From DATMNI01 sp035570275 (GTDB lineage Bacteria; Acidobacteriota; Terriglobia; Bryobacterales; Bryobacteraceae): a stretch of DNA of 20,090 nt. The position numbers and the translations under genes were made by a program. How positions within the stretch are numbered: the stretch's first letter is position 1; the number at the start of each line of letters is the position of its first letter. The stretch is from NCBI GenBank assembly GCA_035570275.1, contig DATMNI010000312.1, positions 1-20,090 on the forward strand, given 5' to 3'. Of this stretch, positions 7,948 through 15,125 are shown piece by piece. The notes under the pieces were generated by a model. The model searched no databases. It saw only the letters and a program-made list of their open reading frames with translations, and was not told where the DNA came from.

Positions 7948-8207
7948 GTGGCTTTCCGGTATCGCCCTATATCGACCAGGAAGATGGTGCTCTTAGGATC
8001 GCAGGCACTCGTGTCGGGCTCTCGTCCATCGTCGCAGGATTTCATGAGGGCGAATCTCCGGATAAGATCGCGCTGGAATTCCCGACGGTTACTGCGGCGC
8101 AGGTGTATGGCGCCATCGCCTACTACCTGGAGAACAGGAAACTAGTCGACGACTTTTTTGCCGACGTCGATCATGACTTCGAACGCGAGAACGCAAACCT
8201 TGGATGA
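7948..8207 (+). pseudogene. DUF433 family antitoxin, frameshifted near its start
   Basis: The frame from 7950 to the TGA at 8205-8207 reads a DUF433 protein: SPYIDQEDGALRIAGTRVGL, then VAGFHEGESPDKIALEFP, then TAAQVYGAIAYYLENRKLVD, the hallmark AQVY-AIAYYL block of this family. DUF433 proteins are small antitoxins often paired with DUF5615 PIN-like toxins. The frame has no ATG, GTG or TTG between an upstream stop (7932-7934) and the conserved region. The natural start appears to be GTG 7948, one frame away; restoring one C in the run at 7956-7957 would give MAFPVSPYIDQEDG and a clean gene. It is therefore either a true one-base deletion or a sequencing error. Codons beyond about 8180 may belong to a rearranged segment. 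Confidence 0.7.
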
Positions 8208-8250
8208 TGCTGTCCCTGAGATCCTCATCCGCCAGGAAGCGGACGGTCAC
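8185..8250 (-). pseudogene. Inverted scrap resembling the N-terminus of a DUF5615 PIN-like toxin
   Basis: On the minus strand, GTG 8250 opens a frame reading VTV-R-FLADEDLRDSIIQGLRSR, which resembles the usual opening of DUF5615 toxins (RFLADEN...ILRGLRRR). The likeness stops at the TTCGAA at 8178-8183; another TTCGAA lies at 8257-8262 on the far side. Beyond these sites neither orientation continues as a toxin. DUF5615 genes normally follow DUF433 in the same direction; here the piece is reversed and overlaps the antitoxin tail. Only 22 codons support this, so chance similarity is possible. Confidence 0.4.
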
Positions 8251-8596
8251 GCGCGCTTCGAACTCAGTTGCTGGCGGGCCGCCTCAAGCCGCGCAAACAG
8301 TTTCGGGATTCGTCTCGCCCAACGGCCGCACTCTGCTGGAAGGTAAACATTGGGGTCGGTAGAGCCGCGCGCGTGAGCAAGCGGCCTCCTGGCGCCACAA
8401 ATCCCTAAGGCCCCGTTGTGGATCTCAGCTATTCTGAAGGAGGCAGGCCACCACCCACAATGCCGCAAAAATCAAGCACTCACGAACGTCTCACGAAACA
8501 TGACCTCGCGGCCTCGCAACGTAAGACGGACGGGCAACTGCAAGACTTCATCCGCTCACTGCGGGGAACCAACGGCCACGCCAAACGCAAAGTAGA
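8208..8596. other. Gene-poor scar region
   Basis: No convincing gene is seen between the relic toxin-antitoxin remains and the end of the RND operon. It holds the repeat copy at 8362-8384 and a hairpin CCACAA/TTGTGG at 8395-8421. Several short open frames exist but none has a good start, ribosome binding site or recognisable product. Confidence 0.5.
8362..8384. repeat. Interspersed repeat, second variant (GAGCCGCG...AAGCGG)
   Basis: GAGCCGCGCGCGTGAGCAAG followed by CGG has the same layout as GAGCCGCGACCGTTAGGAAG-CGG, the form implied by the copies near 64-90 and 4646-4684. In reverse translation it gives the peptide PLAHARGS. Confidence 0.5.
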
Positions 8597-8600
8597 CCTC

Positions 8601-8615
8601 CAGGTTCCCAACCTG
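8601..8615 (-). terminator. Hairpin repeat just past the RND permease stop
   Basis: CAGGTT-CCC-AACCTG forms a six-pair stem with a three-base loop 21 bases downstream of the permease stop, inside a larger AGACCT/AGGTCT inverted repeat (8595-8600 and 8631-8636). The flanking block CAACCTGCCCCACA-like sequence is shared with 17078-17090, so this is also a dispersed repeat. No T run follows, so if it ends transcription it is not a classic intrinsic terminator. Confidence 0.4.
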
Positions 8616-8635
8616 CCCCACATTGACAATAGGTC

Positions 8636-11600
8636 TCAATGCACCAACACCTCATGCTCGGCCGGCGCCGCCGCCGGCTTCCTGAAGCGCTTGGCCAGGC
8701 TGGCGAAGCCCAGGTAAATCACCGGCGTGGTGTAAAGCGTCAGTAACTGGCTGAAGATCAGACCGCCCACAATGGTGATGCCCAGCGGCCGGCGCAATTC
8801 CTGCCCGGTGCCCGAGCCAAAGGCCAGCGGCACGCCGCCCAGCAGCGCGGCCATCGTCGTCATAATGATGGGCCGAAAACGCAGCAGACAGGCCTGGAAG
8901 ATCGCCTCCAACGGTTCCGCGCCCTCCTTGCGCTCCTTTTCCAGCGCGAAATCGATCATGATGATAGCGTTCTTTTCCACGATGCCGATCAACAGCACAA
9001 TCCCGATCAGGCCGATGACGCTCAACTCCGCCTTGCACAGCATCAGCGCCAGCAGCGCGCCCACCGCCGCCGAGGGAAGCGTGGAGAGGATGGTGATGGG
9101 ATGGATGTAGCTCTCGTATAGAATGCCCAGCACGATATACACCGTCACCACGGCCGCCAGAATCAGGATAGGCTCGTTGGCCAGCGAGGTGATGAAGGCC
9201 CGCGCGGTTCCTTGAAAATCGGTCTGCACACTGGCGGGCATGCCCAGGTCTTTCTTGGCGTTGTCGATTTCACGCACCGCATCGCCCAGCGAACTGTTGG
9301 GCGCGATATCGAACGACACCGTGGTCACCGGAAACTGGCCCTGGTGGTTCACCACCAGCGGCACAGTCAACTGGTCGTAGCGGGTGAAAGCGTTCAACGG
9401 AACCTGTCCACCGGAGGACGAACGGATGTAGATTTTGCCCAAGTCCTCCGGCGTGAGCTGAAATTCCGGTTTGATCTCAAGCACCACGCGGTACTGGTTC
9501 AACTGCGTGAACATGATGGCCACCTGGCGCTGGCCGAAGGCATCGTAGAGCGTGTCGTCAATCATCTGCGGCGTGATGCCGAGCCGCGAAGCCGTGTTGC
9601 GGTCAATCGTCAGCCTGGTCTGCAGGCCGGTGTTTTGCTGATCGCTGGCCACGTCGCGCAGGATGGGCGACGTTTTCAACCGGTCTACCAGACGCGCGGA
9701 CCAGATGCCCAACTCATTGGCGTCGGGGTCTTCCAGGCTGTATTGATACTGCGTGCGGCTGACGCGGTCTTCCACCGTCAGATCCTGCACCAGTTGCATG
9801 TAGAGCGTGATGCCCTCCACCTTGGCCAGTTCCGGCTGCAGCCGCCGGATGATCTCGCCGGCGTCGATCTTGCGATCTTCCAAAGGCTTCAGGTTGATCT
9901 GGATGCGCCCGCTGTTCATGGTGGTATTGGTGCCATCGATGCCGATGAACGACGACAGGCTTTCCACCGCGGGGTCATTCAGAATCACGCGCGCCAGCGC
10001 CTGTTGCCGCACCGCCATGGCGGGGAACGAAACTGTTTGCGGCGCCTCCGAAATGCCCAGGATCACGCCGGTATCCTGCACCGGAAAGAATCCCTTGGGA
10101 ATAATCATGTACAGGTAGCCCGTGAAGCCGAGCGTGGCCAGAGCCACCATGATGGTCAGGAAACGATGGCGCAGGACCACGGTGAGCGTTTTGCCGTAGA
10201 AGGCGATGATGGACACAAAAACGTGTTCCGATGCCTTATAGAGGCGCCCTTGCTGGCTGACCGGTTTGTGGCGCAGCAGGCGCGAGCACATCATCGGAGT
10301 CAGGGTGAGAGATACGAATGCCGACACCAGGATGGTGACGCTGAGGGTGATTGCGAACTCGCGAAACAGCCGGCCGACAATATCGCTCATGAAGAGCAGC
10401 GGGATGAGCACCGCGATCAGTGAAACCGTGAGCGAGAGAATGGTAAAGCCAATCTGCGCCGACCCCCGGAGCGCCGCTTCCAGGGGGGGCACGCCCTCCT
10501 CGATGTAGCGCACGATGTTTTCGATCATCACAATGGCATCGTCCACCACGAAGCCGGTGGAAATGGTGAGCGCCATCAGGGTGAGGTTGTTCAGGCTGTA
10601 GCCCAGCACATACATCACGCCGAACGTGCCCACCAGCGACAGCGGCACGGCCACGCTGGGAATGATGGTGGCGGAGATGTTGCGCAGAAATAGAAAGATC
10701 ACCATCACCACGAGGCCCACCGTGAGCATGAGCTCAAATTCCACGTCGTGCACGGAGGCGCGGATGGTGGTGGTGCGGTCGGTGAGGATGGCGATATCCA
10801 CGGAGGTGGGCAGCGAAGTCTTCAACTGCGGGAGCAGTTTCTTCACGCGATCCACTACTTCGATGATGTTGGCCCCGGGCTGGCGCTGGATGTTCAGAAT
10901 CACCGCCGGAACCGTGTTCATCCAGGCCGCCTGCTTGACGTTTTCGGCGTCGTCAATCACATTGGCCACATCTGACAACAGCACCGGCGCGCCATTATGG
11001 TAAGCCACCACCAGAGGCTTGTAGTCCGCGCTGCTGAGAAGTTGGTCGTTGGCGCCGATGGTGTACGACTGTTGCTTGCCGTCGAAACTGCCTTTGGCCT
11101 CATTGACGCTTCCCGCGCCTATGGCCGCTCGCAAGTCTTCCAGGTTGAGGCCGTAAGACGAAAGCGCCGTTGGGTTGGCCTGCACGCGCACGGCGGGCTT
11201 CTGGCCCCCGCTGATGCTGACCAGCCCGACGCCGGGCAACTGCGAGATCTTCTGCGCCAGACGCGTATCCGCCAGATCTTCCACTTTAGACAACGGTAGG
11301 ATTTTCGAAGTCAGGCCGAGCGTGATGATTGGCGCGTCGGCCGGATTGGTCTTGCTGTAGATTGGCGGGTTGGGCAGATCGCGCGGCAGAAACGTAGTGG
11401 CTGCGTTGATGGCCGCCTGAACCTGCTGCTCAGCCACGTCGATGTTCAGATCCAGCACGAACTGCAAGGTGATGACGGAAGCGCCCTGGGAACTGGTGGA
11501 CGTCATCTGGTTCAGCCCGGGCACCTGGCCGAACTGGCGCTCCAGAGGCGCAGTGACGGAAGACGACATCACGTCCGGGCTGGCGCCGGGATAGAACGTG

Positions 11601-11743
11601 ACTACCTGGATGGTGGGATAGTCAACCTGCGGCAGCGCCGAAACCGGCAACTGCCGGAATGCCACCGCGCCCACCAGCAGAATACCGGCCATCAGCAGCG
11701 AGGTCGCGACCGGACGGAGAATAAACGGAGCCGACGGGTTCAT
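8636..11743 (-). CDS. RND multidrug efflux permease (HAE1 family, MdtB/MdtC-like)
   Basis: An inner-membrane proton-driven efflux pump of 1035 residues, a normal length for the family. The N-terminus NPSAPFILRPVATSLLMAG is the first transmembrane helix, followed by the RQLPVSALPQVDYPTIQV porter start. The proton relay in TM4 is intact (GFVVDDAIVMIEN, Asp401-Asp402) and TM10 shows GIVEKNAIIMIDFA. Two large periplasmic loops and a C-terminal membrane block (GTGQELRRPLGITIVGGL) complete the duplicated RND layout. The starting ATG directly follows the TAA of the adaptor gene, so the two are almost certainly co-translated. The most similar named pumps are MdtB/MdtC and MuxB; substrates cannot be told from sequence. 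No TolC/OprM-type channel is in the window. Confidence 0.96.
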   Translation of the reverse strand: MNPSAPFILRPVATSLLMAGILLVGAVAFRQLPVSALPQVDYPTIQVVTFYPGASPDVMSSSVTAPLERQFGQVPGLNQMTSTSSQGASVITLQFVLDLNIDVAEQQVQAAINAATTFLPRDLPNPPIYSKTNPADAPIITLGLTSKILPLSKVEDLADTRLAQKISQLPGVGLVSISGGQKPAVRVQANPTALSSYGLNLEDLRAAIGAGSVNEAKGSFDGKQQSYTIGANDQLLSSADYKPLVVAYHNGAPVLLSDVANVIDDAENVKQAAWMNTVPAVILNIQRQPGANIIEVVDRVKKLLPQLKTSLPTSVDIAILTDRTTTIRASVHDVEFELMLTVGLVVMVIFLFLRNISATIIPSVAVPLSLVGTFGVMYVLGYSLNNLTLMALTISTGFVVDDAIVMIENIVRYIEEGVPPLEAALRGSAQIGFTILSLTVSLIAVLIPLLFMSDIVGRLFREFAITLSVTILVSAFVSLTLTPMMCSRLLRHKPVSQQGRLYKASEHVFVSIIAFYGKTLTVVLRHRFLTIMVALATLGFTGYLYMIIPKGFFPVQDTGVILGISEAPQTVSFPAMAVRQQALARVILNDPAVESLSSFIGIDGTNTTMNSGRIQINLKPLEDRKIDAGEIIRRLQPELAKVEGITLYMQLVQDLTVEDRVSRTQYQYSLEDPDANELGIWSARLVDRLKTSPILRDVASDQQNTGLQTRLTIDRNTASRLGITPQMIDDTLYDAFGQRQVAIMFTQLNQYRVVLEIKPEFQLTPEDLGKIYIRSSSGGQVPLNAFTRYDQLTVPLVVNHQGQFPVTTVSFDIAPNSSLGDAVREIDNAKKDLGMPASVQTDFQGTARAFITSLANEPILILAAVVTVYIVLGILYESYIHPITILSTLPSAAVGALLALMLCKAELSVIGLIGIVLLIGIVEKNAIIMIDFALEKERKEGAEPLEAIFQACLLRFRPIIMTTMAALLGGVPLAFGSGTGQELRRPLGITIVGGLIFSQLLTLYTTPVIYLGFASLAKRFRKPAAAPAEHEVLVH

Positions 11744-13096
11744 TTATTTCTGGCCGCGCTTCTGGTTCGCCGCGTCTTTGGAAGCACCCGCGTCTTTGGA
11801 AGCCCCGCTCGCGGATTTGGCCGCTCTACCCGCGGACTTGGCCGCTCCACCAGTCACCCGGGCCTCCACCTTGGTACCCTGCTGGAGTTTGTCCACTCCA
11901 TCCACTACTACAATCTCGCCGGCTTGCAAACCGCTGTCCACCGCGGCGTCGTCCCCCTCCACCGCGCCCGGGACCACGTTGCGCATGGCCACCGTCTGGT
12001 CGCTATTCACCACGTAGACGAAACTGGATTGTGGGCTGTGCTGGATGGCGGCGGCGGGAACCGTTACGATGCCGTGCCTGGTGTCCACCAACAGCCGGGC
12101 GTTCACGAACTGGTTCGGAAACAGGCTGCCATCTTCGTTCGGGAATTCGGCTTTGAAGCGGACGGTGCCGGTGCTGGCGTCGATAGCATTGTCGACGGTG
12201 AGAAGCTTGCCGGTGGCGAGCTTCTTTTTCAGGTCGCGGTCGTAGGCCTCCACTGCCAAGGTCTGCCCGGAAGCCTGCCCGGAGCGCATCTTGCCCAGCA
12301 CCTGTGGCAGGTTGTCCTGCGCCAGATTGAAGACCACGGCGATGGGCTGCAACTGCGCGATGGTTGCCAGACCGTTGGCGTCGGCGGCGTGCACTATATT
12401 GCCTTGGTCTACGATGCGCAGGCCAATGCGGCCGGTAAGTGGGGAAACGATGTGACAGTAGCTGAGCTGTAGCCTGATGTTCTGGATCATGCCTTGGTCG
12501 GCTTTGAGAGTGCCCTCCAACTGATGCACCAAGGCGGCCTGGGTCTCGGCCTGCTGCCTGGGTATAACCAACTGCGCATCGAGCGCCTGGTACCGCTTCA
12601 GATCGACCTTGGCATTCTCCAGTTGGGCCGCGAGGTTGGCCAATTGTCCTTCGGCTTGGGCAAGCTGAGCTTCATACGGCCGGGGATCGATCTCCGCCAG
12701 CAGATCGCCCTGGTGAACTATCTGGCCCTCGGTAAAAGCTACCTTGATCAGCTCGCCGTCAACACGGCTGCGAATGGTTACCGTGTTGTAGGCCGTAACC
12801 GATCCCAACCCGGTCAAGTAGATCGGAAGATCGCTTCGGCGCGCGGCGGTCGCGACCACCGGAACGGCTTGGCTACCCTTTTTGCCAGCCGACTTTTCGG
12901 CCTTGTTTTCCGTTTTGGGATTGCCTGCAAACACCTGAGGATAGAAACGGTAGCCGGCCGTCGCGGCCAGGCCGATCAGCAGAATCCAGACCCACCAGTG
13001 GCGCTTGCGTTTCGGCTGTCCGGCGGGGCTGGCCGGATGTACTCCCGGCGCCTGTGCTCCAGGCGCCCCTGAAGCCGTCGCGGATGTGGTACCCAT
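11744..13096 (-). CDS. RND efflux adaptor (membrane fusion protein, MdtA-like)
   Basis: A 450-residue periplasmic adaptor for the pump encoded next to it. A Pro/Ala-rich cytoplasmic start and basic KRKRHWW precede a transmembrane anchor (about 33-50). Then come the family blocks YLTGLGSVTAYNTVTIRSRV, EGQIVHQGDLLAEIDPRPYE, a coiled-coil hairpin, and SPLTGRIGLRIVDQGNIVHA, with the beta-barrel and VDGVDKLQQGTKVE near the end. The last about 40 residues are a low-complexity Ala/Ser/Lys tail (AAKSASGASKDAGASKDAAN), which is not part of the fold. Start chosen at ATG 13096; in-frame ATG 13114 and TTG 13135 are alternatives and none has a clear Shine-Dalgarno. A TATACT box lies eight bases before the chosen ATG. 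Confidence 0.92.
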   Translation of the reverse strand: MGTTSATASGAPGAQAPGVHPASPAGQPKRKRHWWVWILLIGLAATAGYRFYPQVFAGNPKTENKAEKSAGKKGSQAVPVVATAARRSDLPIYLTGLGSVTAYNTVTIRSRVDGELIKVAFTEGQIVHQGDLLAEIDPRPYEAQLAQAEGQLANLAAQLENAKVDLKRYQALDAQLVIPRQQAETQAALVHQLEGTLKADQGMIQNIRLQLSYCHIVSPLTGRIGLRIVDQGNIVHAADANGLATIAQLQPIAVVFNLAQDNLPQVLGKMRSGQASGQTLAVEAYDRDLKKKLATGKLLTVDNAIDASTGTVRFKAEFPNEDGSLFPNQFVNARLLVDTRHGIVTVPAAAIQHSPQSSFVYVVNSDQTVAMRNVVPGAVEGDDAAVDSGLQAGEIVVVDGVDKLQQGTKVEARVTGGAAKSAGRAAKSASGASKDAGASKDAANQKRGQK

Positions 13097-13104
13097 GTCG
13101 AAGA

Positions 13105-13135
13105 AGTATACCATTTCGATGGTCGGATGGCGCAA
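13105..13135 (-). promoter_or_regulatory. Possible promoter of the RND operon
   Basis: On the minus strand TTGCGC (13135-13130) and TATACT (13110-13105) are 19 bases apart, two more than ideal. The -10 box ends eight bases before the ATG at 13096, so a transcript would have almost no leader. Confidence 0.3.
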
Positions 13136-13198
13136 GCAGTCGAGTCGTAAGTCCTTTAAATTCAGACTGCTGACTCTAAATAGCTAGCCTGGAATCGC

Positions 13199-13420
13199 TC
13201 AAATCTCGTATTCCGGCGGCTTGGAGCGGCCAAAGTTTATCCGGTCCCAGATTCGCTCGTGCACGAAGTAGGCCCCGATTTTCAGTACCACGTCCATTCC
13301 GCTACCGATGATTGAGAGTCCCGGTTTACCCGTGAGGACATAGAGAATCAGGCCGGTAACCGCTGAACCCAGAATCCGATAGCTGACCGCTTTGGCAATA
13401 CTTCGGGTGTTGCTCTCCAT
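13199..13420 (-). CDS. DUF2061 small membrane protein
   Basis: A 73-residue protein with the DUF2061 pattern: RSIAKAVSYRILGSAVTGLI, a second hydrophobic stretch GMDVVLKIGAYF, then the closing motif VHERIWDRINFG. Two membrane segments are expected. The family has no established function. AGGCGG lies about eight bases before the ATG. It is on the same strand as the RND operon, 102 bases upstream of the adaptor start, which has its own possible promoter, so co-transcription is uncertain. Confidence 0.85.
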   Translation of the reverse strand: MESNTRSIAKAVSYRILGSAVTGLILYVLTGKPGLSIIGSGMDVVLKIGAYFVHERIWDRINFGRSKPPEYEI

Positions 13421-13440
13421 CGAAAACCGCCTGGAATTTC

Positions 13441-13470
13441 ATTATGCCATAACCCTATGGGAATTGTGGA
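13441..13470 (-). promoter_or_regulatory. Possible promoter of the DUF2061 gene
   Basis: On the minus strand TCCACA (13470-13465) and CATAAT (13446-13441) are separated by 18 bases, and the box ends 20 bases before the start codon. The -35 box matches the usual consensus at four of six bases. Confidence 0.35.
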
Positions 13471-13523
13471 GAGTGTAGTTACGAGCCACAAATCCCCGGC
13501 CTGCCCCAAGGGCCCAGGTGACG

Positions 13524-13529
13524 TACAAT
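13524..13529 (+). promoter_or_regulatory. Possible -10 box of the long ROK gene
   Basis: TACAAT ends nine bases before ATG 13539. No good -35 box is seen at the right distance. If real, the transcript would be nearly leaderless from ATG 13539, which would argue against the GTG 13518 start. Confidence 0.2.
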
Positions 13530-13538
13530 CAGGTTCTG

Positions 13539-15125
13539 ATGTCCCCACGCATCTCCGTCTCGCCCGCGTTCCGCCCGGTCTTAGACCCAGAATTCATCCC
13601 AGCCTGCCTCTGGAACCGGGCCTATCGCGCGGCACTGCGCGAAACTGGCCGGGAAGGCGGGCCGCAGGGTCTCGCCATCGCACTGGAGCGCAGCGATGGC
13701 TCCGTCTCGGTTTGCCACACCGCCGTTCTGCCCCACGAAGGCGGCAACGTGGCGATCAACCACCGGTACGTGGAACGCCTGCTCAAGTTTCTCTTGTGGC
13801 AGAAGGGCGGATACCGCGTCACCATTGCCGGTGACCCGCGCGTCGCGGACTACCTGCGAACGGTGTATGCCCCCGGCCGCGCCCGCGCCTTCGACCACAA
13901 GTTCATGGGCGACCGTGTTTACGGCCGCGCGATGGTCATTGATAGCGTTGGGCTGGATGCCGCCCCCGCGGAAAGAGAAACCGCCGCGCCGCTGGGCCGC
14001 CACCTGGATGGCTACCGCATCGGCTTCGACCTGGGCGCCAGCGACCGCAAATGCGCGGCCGTCATCGATGGCAAAGTGGTTTTCAGCGAAGAGGTCGCCT
14101 GGAACCCGAGCGTGCAGGCCGACCCGCAATATCACTACGACGGCATCCACGATTCGCTGCAGCGCGCCGCCCGGCACCTTCCACGCGTCGATGCCATCGG
14201 CGGCAGCGCCGCGGGCGTCTACGTCGCCAAGGAAGTGCGCGTCGGCTCCCTCTACCGCGCCGTGCCGCAGGATCTTTTCGACACCCGCATCCGCCGCCTG
14301 TTTTTCGACCTGCAGGCGGCATGGGGCGGCATCCCCTTCGATGTGGTGAACGATGGCGAAGTCACCGCGCTGGCCGGTTCCATGGCGCTCGACGATAACG
14401 GGGTCCTCGGCATCGCCATGGGCAGCAGCCTGGCTGCCGGGTTCGTCACACCGCAAGGCACCATCACCACCTGGCTGAACGAACTTGCCTTCGTCCCCGT
14501 GGATTACCAGGAAAACGCGCATGTGGACGAATGGTCGGGCGATGGCGGCGTGGGGGCCCAATACTTCTCGCAACAGGCCGTAGGCCGGCTGCTGGCGCCC
14601 GCCGGCATCGACCTTCCGGCGGACATGCCGCTCCCCGTCAAGCTGGAACAGGTGCAAAAACTGGCCGCCGCCGGCGATCCCCGCGCGCTCGGAATCTACG
14701 AAACCATCGGCGTCTATTTCGGCTACAACATCGCCACTTACGCCGACATGTACGACTTCCGCAACCTGTTGGTGCTAGGCCGCGTGATGACCGGGGTTGG
14801 CGGCGACCTGATCCTTTCGGTGGCCAACCGGGTTCTGAAAGCCGAGTTCCCGGAAGTGGCCGAGCGCATCCGCTTTCATATCCCGGACGAAAAGGAAAAG
14901 CGCCACGGCCAGGCCATCGCCGCCGCCAGTCTGCCCGCGATCGCAGCCGCCGCCGGTACAGCGCCCGCCGGTACAGCGCCCGGCGGTATAGTCCCCGCTG
15001 GCACAGCAACCGGCGGCACGGCAACCGGCGGTACAGCAACCAGCGGTACAGCAACCGGCGCCACGGCAACCGGCGGTACAGCAACCGTCGGCACAGCCAA
15101 GGAGACCCACCATGCCATTTCATAA
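13539..15125 (+). CDS. Long ROK/actin-fold kinase-like protein with a repetitive C-terminal tail
   Basis: A 528-residue protein whose middle is ROK-like: FDLGASDRKCA (163-173) matches the first phosphate loop, NDGEVTALAG (Asp272) the catalytic NDAN-ALG block, and GIAMGSSLAAGF the second phosphate loop. It lacks the CxCGxxGC zinc site of standard ROK proteins; the corresponding place reads HVDEWSGDGGVGAQYF. A region of about 160 residues precedes the kinase core and is not recognised. Residues 472-520 are imperfect five-residue repeats of the form GGTAT, encoded by a 15-bp tandem repeat. ATG 13539 is chosen; GTG 13518, which has AAGGG five bases upstream, is a real alternative. Its last 14 bases overlap the PIG-L deacetylase gene, implying coupled translation. 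Substrate unknown; an amino sugar is a guess from the partner. Confidence 0.8.
   Translation: MSPRISVSPAFRPVLDPEFIPACLWNRAYRAALRETGREGGPQGLAIALERSDGSVSVCHTAVLPHEGGNVAINHRYVERLLKFLLWQKGGYRVTIAGDPRVADYLRTVYAPGRARAFDHKFMGDRVYGRAMVIDSVGLDAAPAERETAAPLGRHLDGYRIGFDLGASDRKCAAVIDGKVVFSEEVAWNPSVQADPQYHYDGIHDSLQRAARHLPRVDAIGGSAAGVYVAKEVRVGSLYRAVPQDLFDTRIRRLFFDLQAAWGGIPFDVVNDGEVTALAGSMALDDNGVLGIAMGSSLAAGFVTPQGTITTWLNELAFVPVDYQENAHVDEWSGDGGVGAQYFSQQAVGRLLAPAGIDLPADMPLPVKLEQVQKLAAAGDPRALGIYETIGVYFGYNIATYADMYDFRNLLVLGRVMTGVGGDLILSVANRVLKAEFPEVAERIRFHIPDEKEKRHGQAIAAASLPAIAAAAGTAPAGTAPGGIVPAGTATGGTATGGTATSGTATGATATGGTATVGTAKETHHAIS
14952..15098 (+). repeat. 15-bp in-frame tandem repeat (minisatellite)
   Basis: Nine full 15-base units and one 12-base partial unit, typified by GGCGGTACAGCAACC. 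Units differ by a few bases. In the ROK frame they read AGTAP, AGTAP, GGIVP, AGTAT, GGTAT, GGTAT, SGTAT, GATAT, GGTAT, VGTA. Unit length is a multiple of three, so gain or loss of units keeps the frame. Confidence 0.93.
15099..15104 (+). promoter_or_regulatory. Ribosome binding site of the PIG-L gene, inside the ROK gene
   Basis: AAGGAG lies seven bases before ATG 15112 and immediately after the last tandem-repeat unit. It fixes the deacetylase start within the 3' end of the ROK coding sequence. Confidence 0.7.

Noticed and set aside
8158..8346. Plus-strand open frame after the antitoxin relic (MPTSIMTSNARTQ...)
   Set aside because: It is antisense to the inverted toxin-like piece and shows no family resemblance; it was considered as the missing toxin but does not look like one.
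8460..8717. Plus-strand open frame beginning MPQKSSTHERL
   Set aside because: Its GGAGG is about 17 bases from the ATG, its later part is made of the hairpin repeat at 8601-8615, and its end runs antisense through the RND permease gene. No recognisable product.
9212..10423. Long plus-strand open frame inside the RND permease gene
   Set aside because: Antisense shadow; composition is His/Val/Gly-rich and has no domain, whereas the opposite strand encodes a complete RND pump.
14952..15098. Possible CRISPR array
   Set aside because: The 15-base units are directly adjacent with no spacers, stay in frame, and are coding; there are no cas genes.
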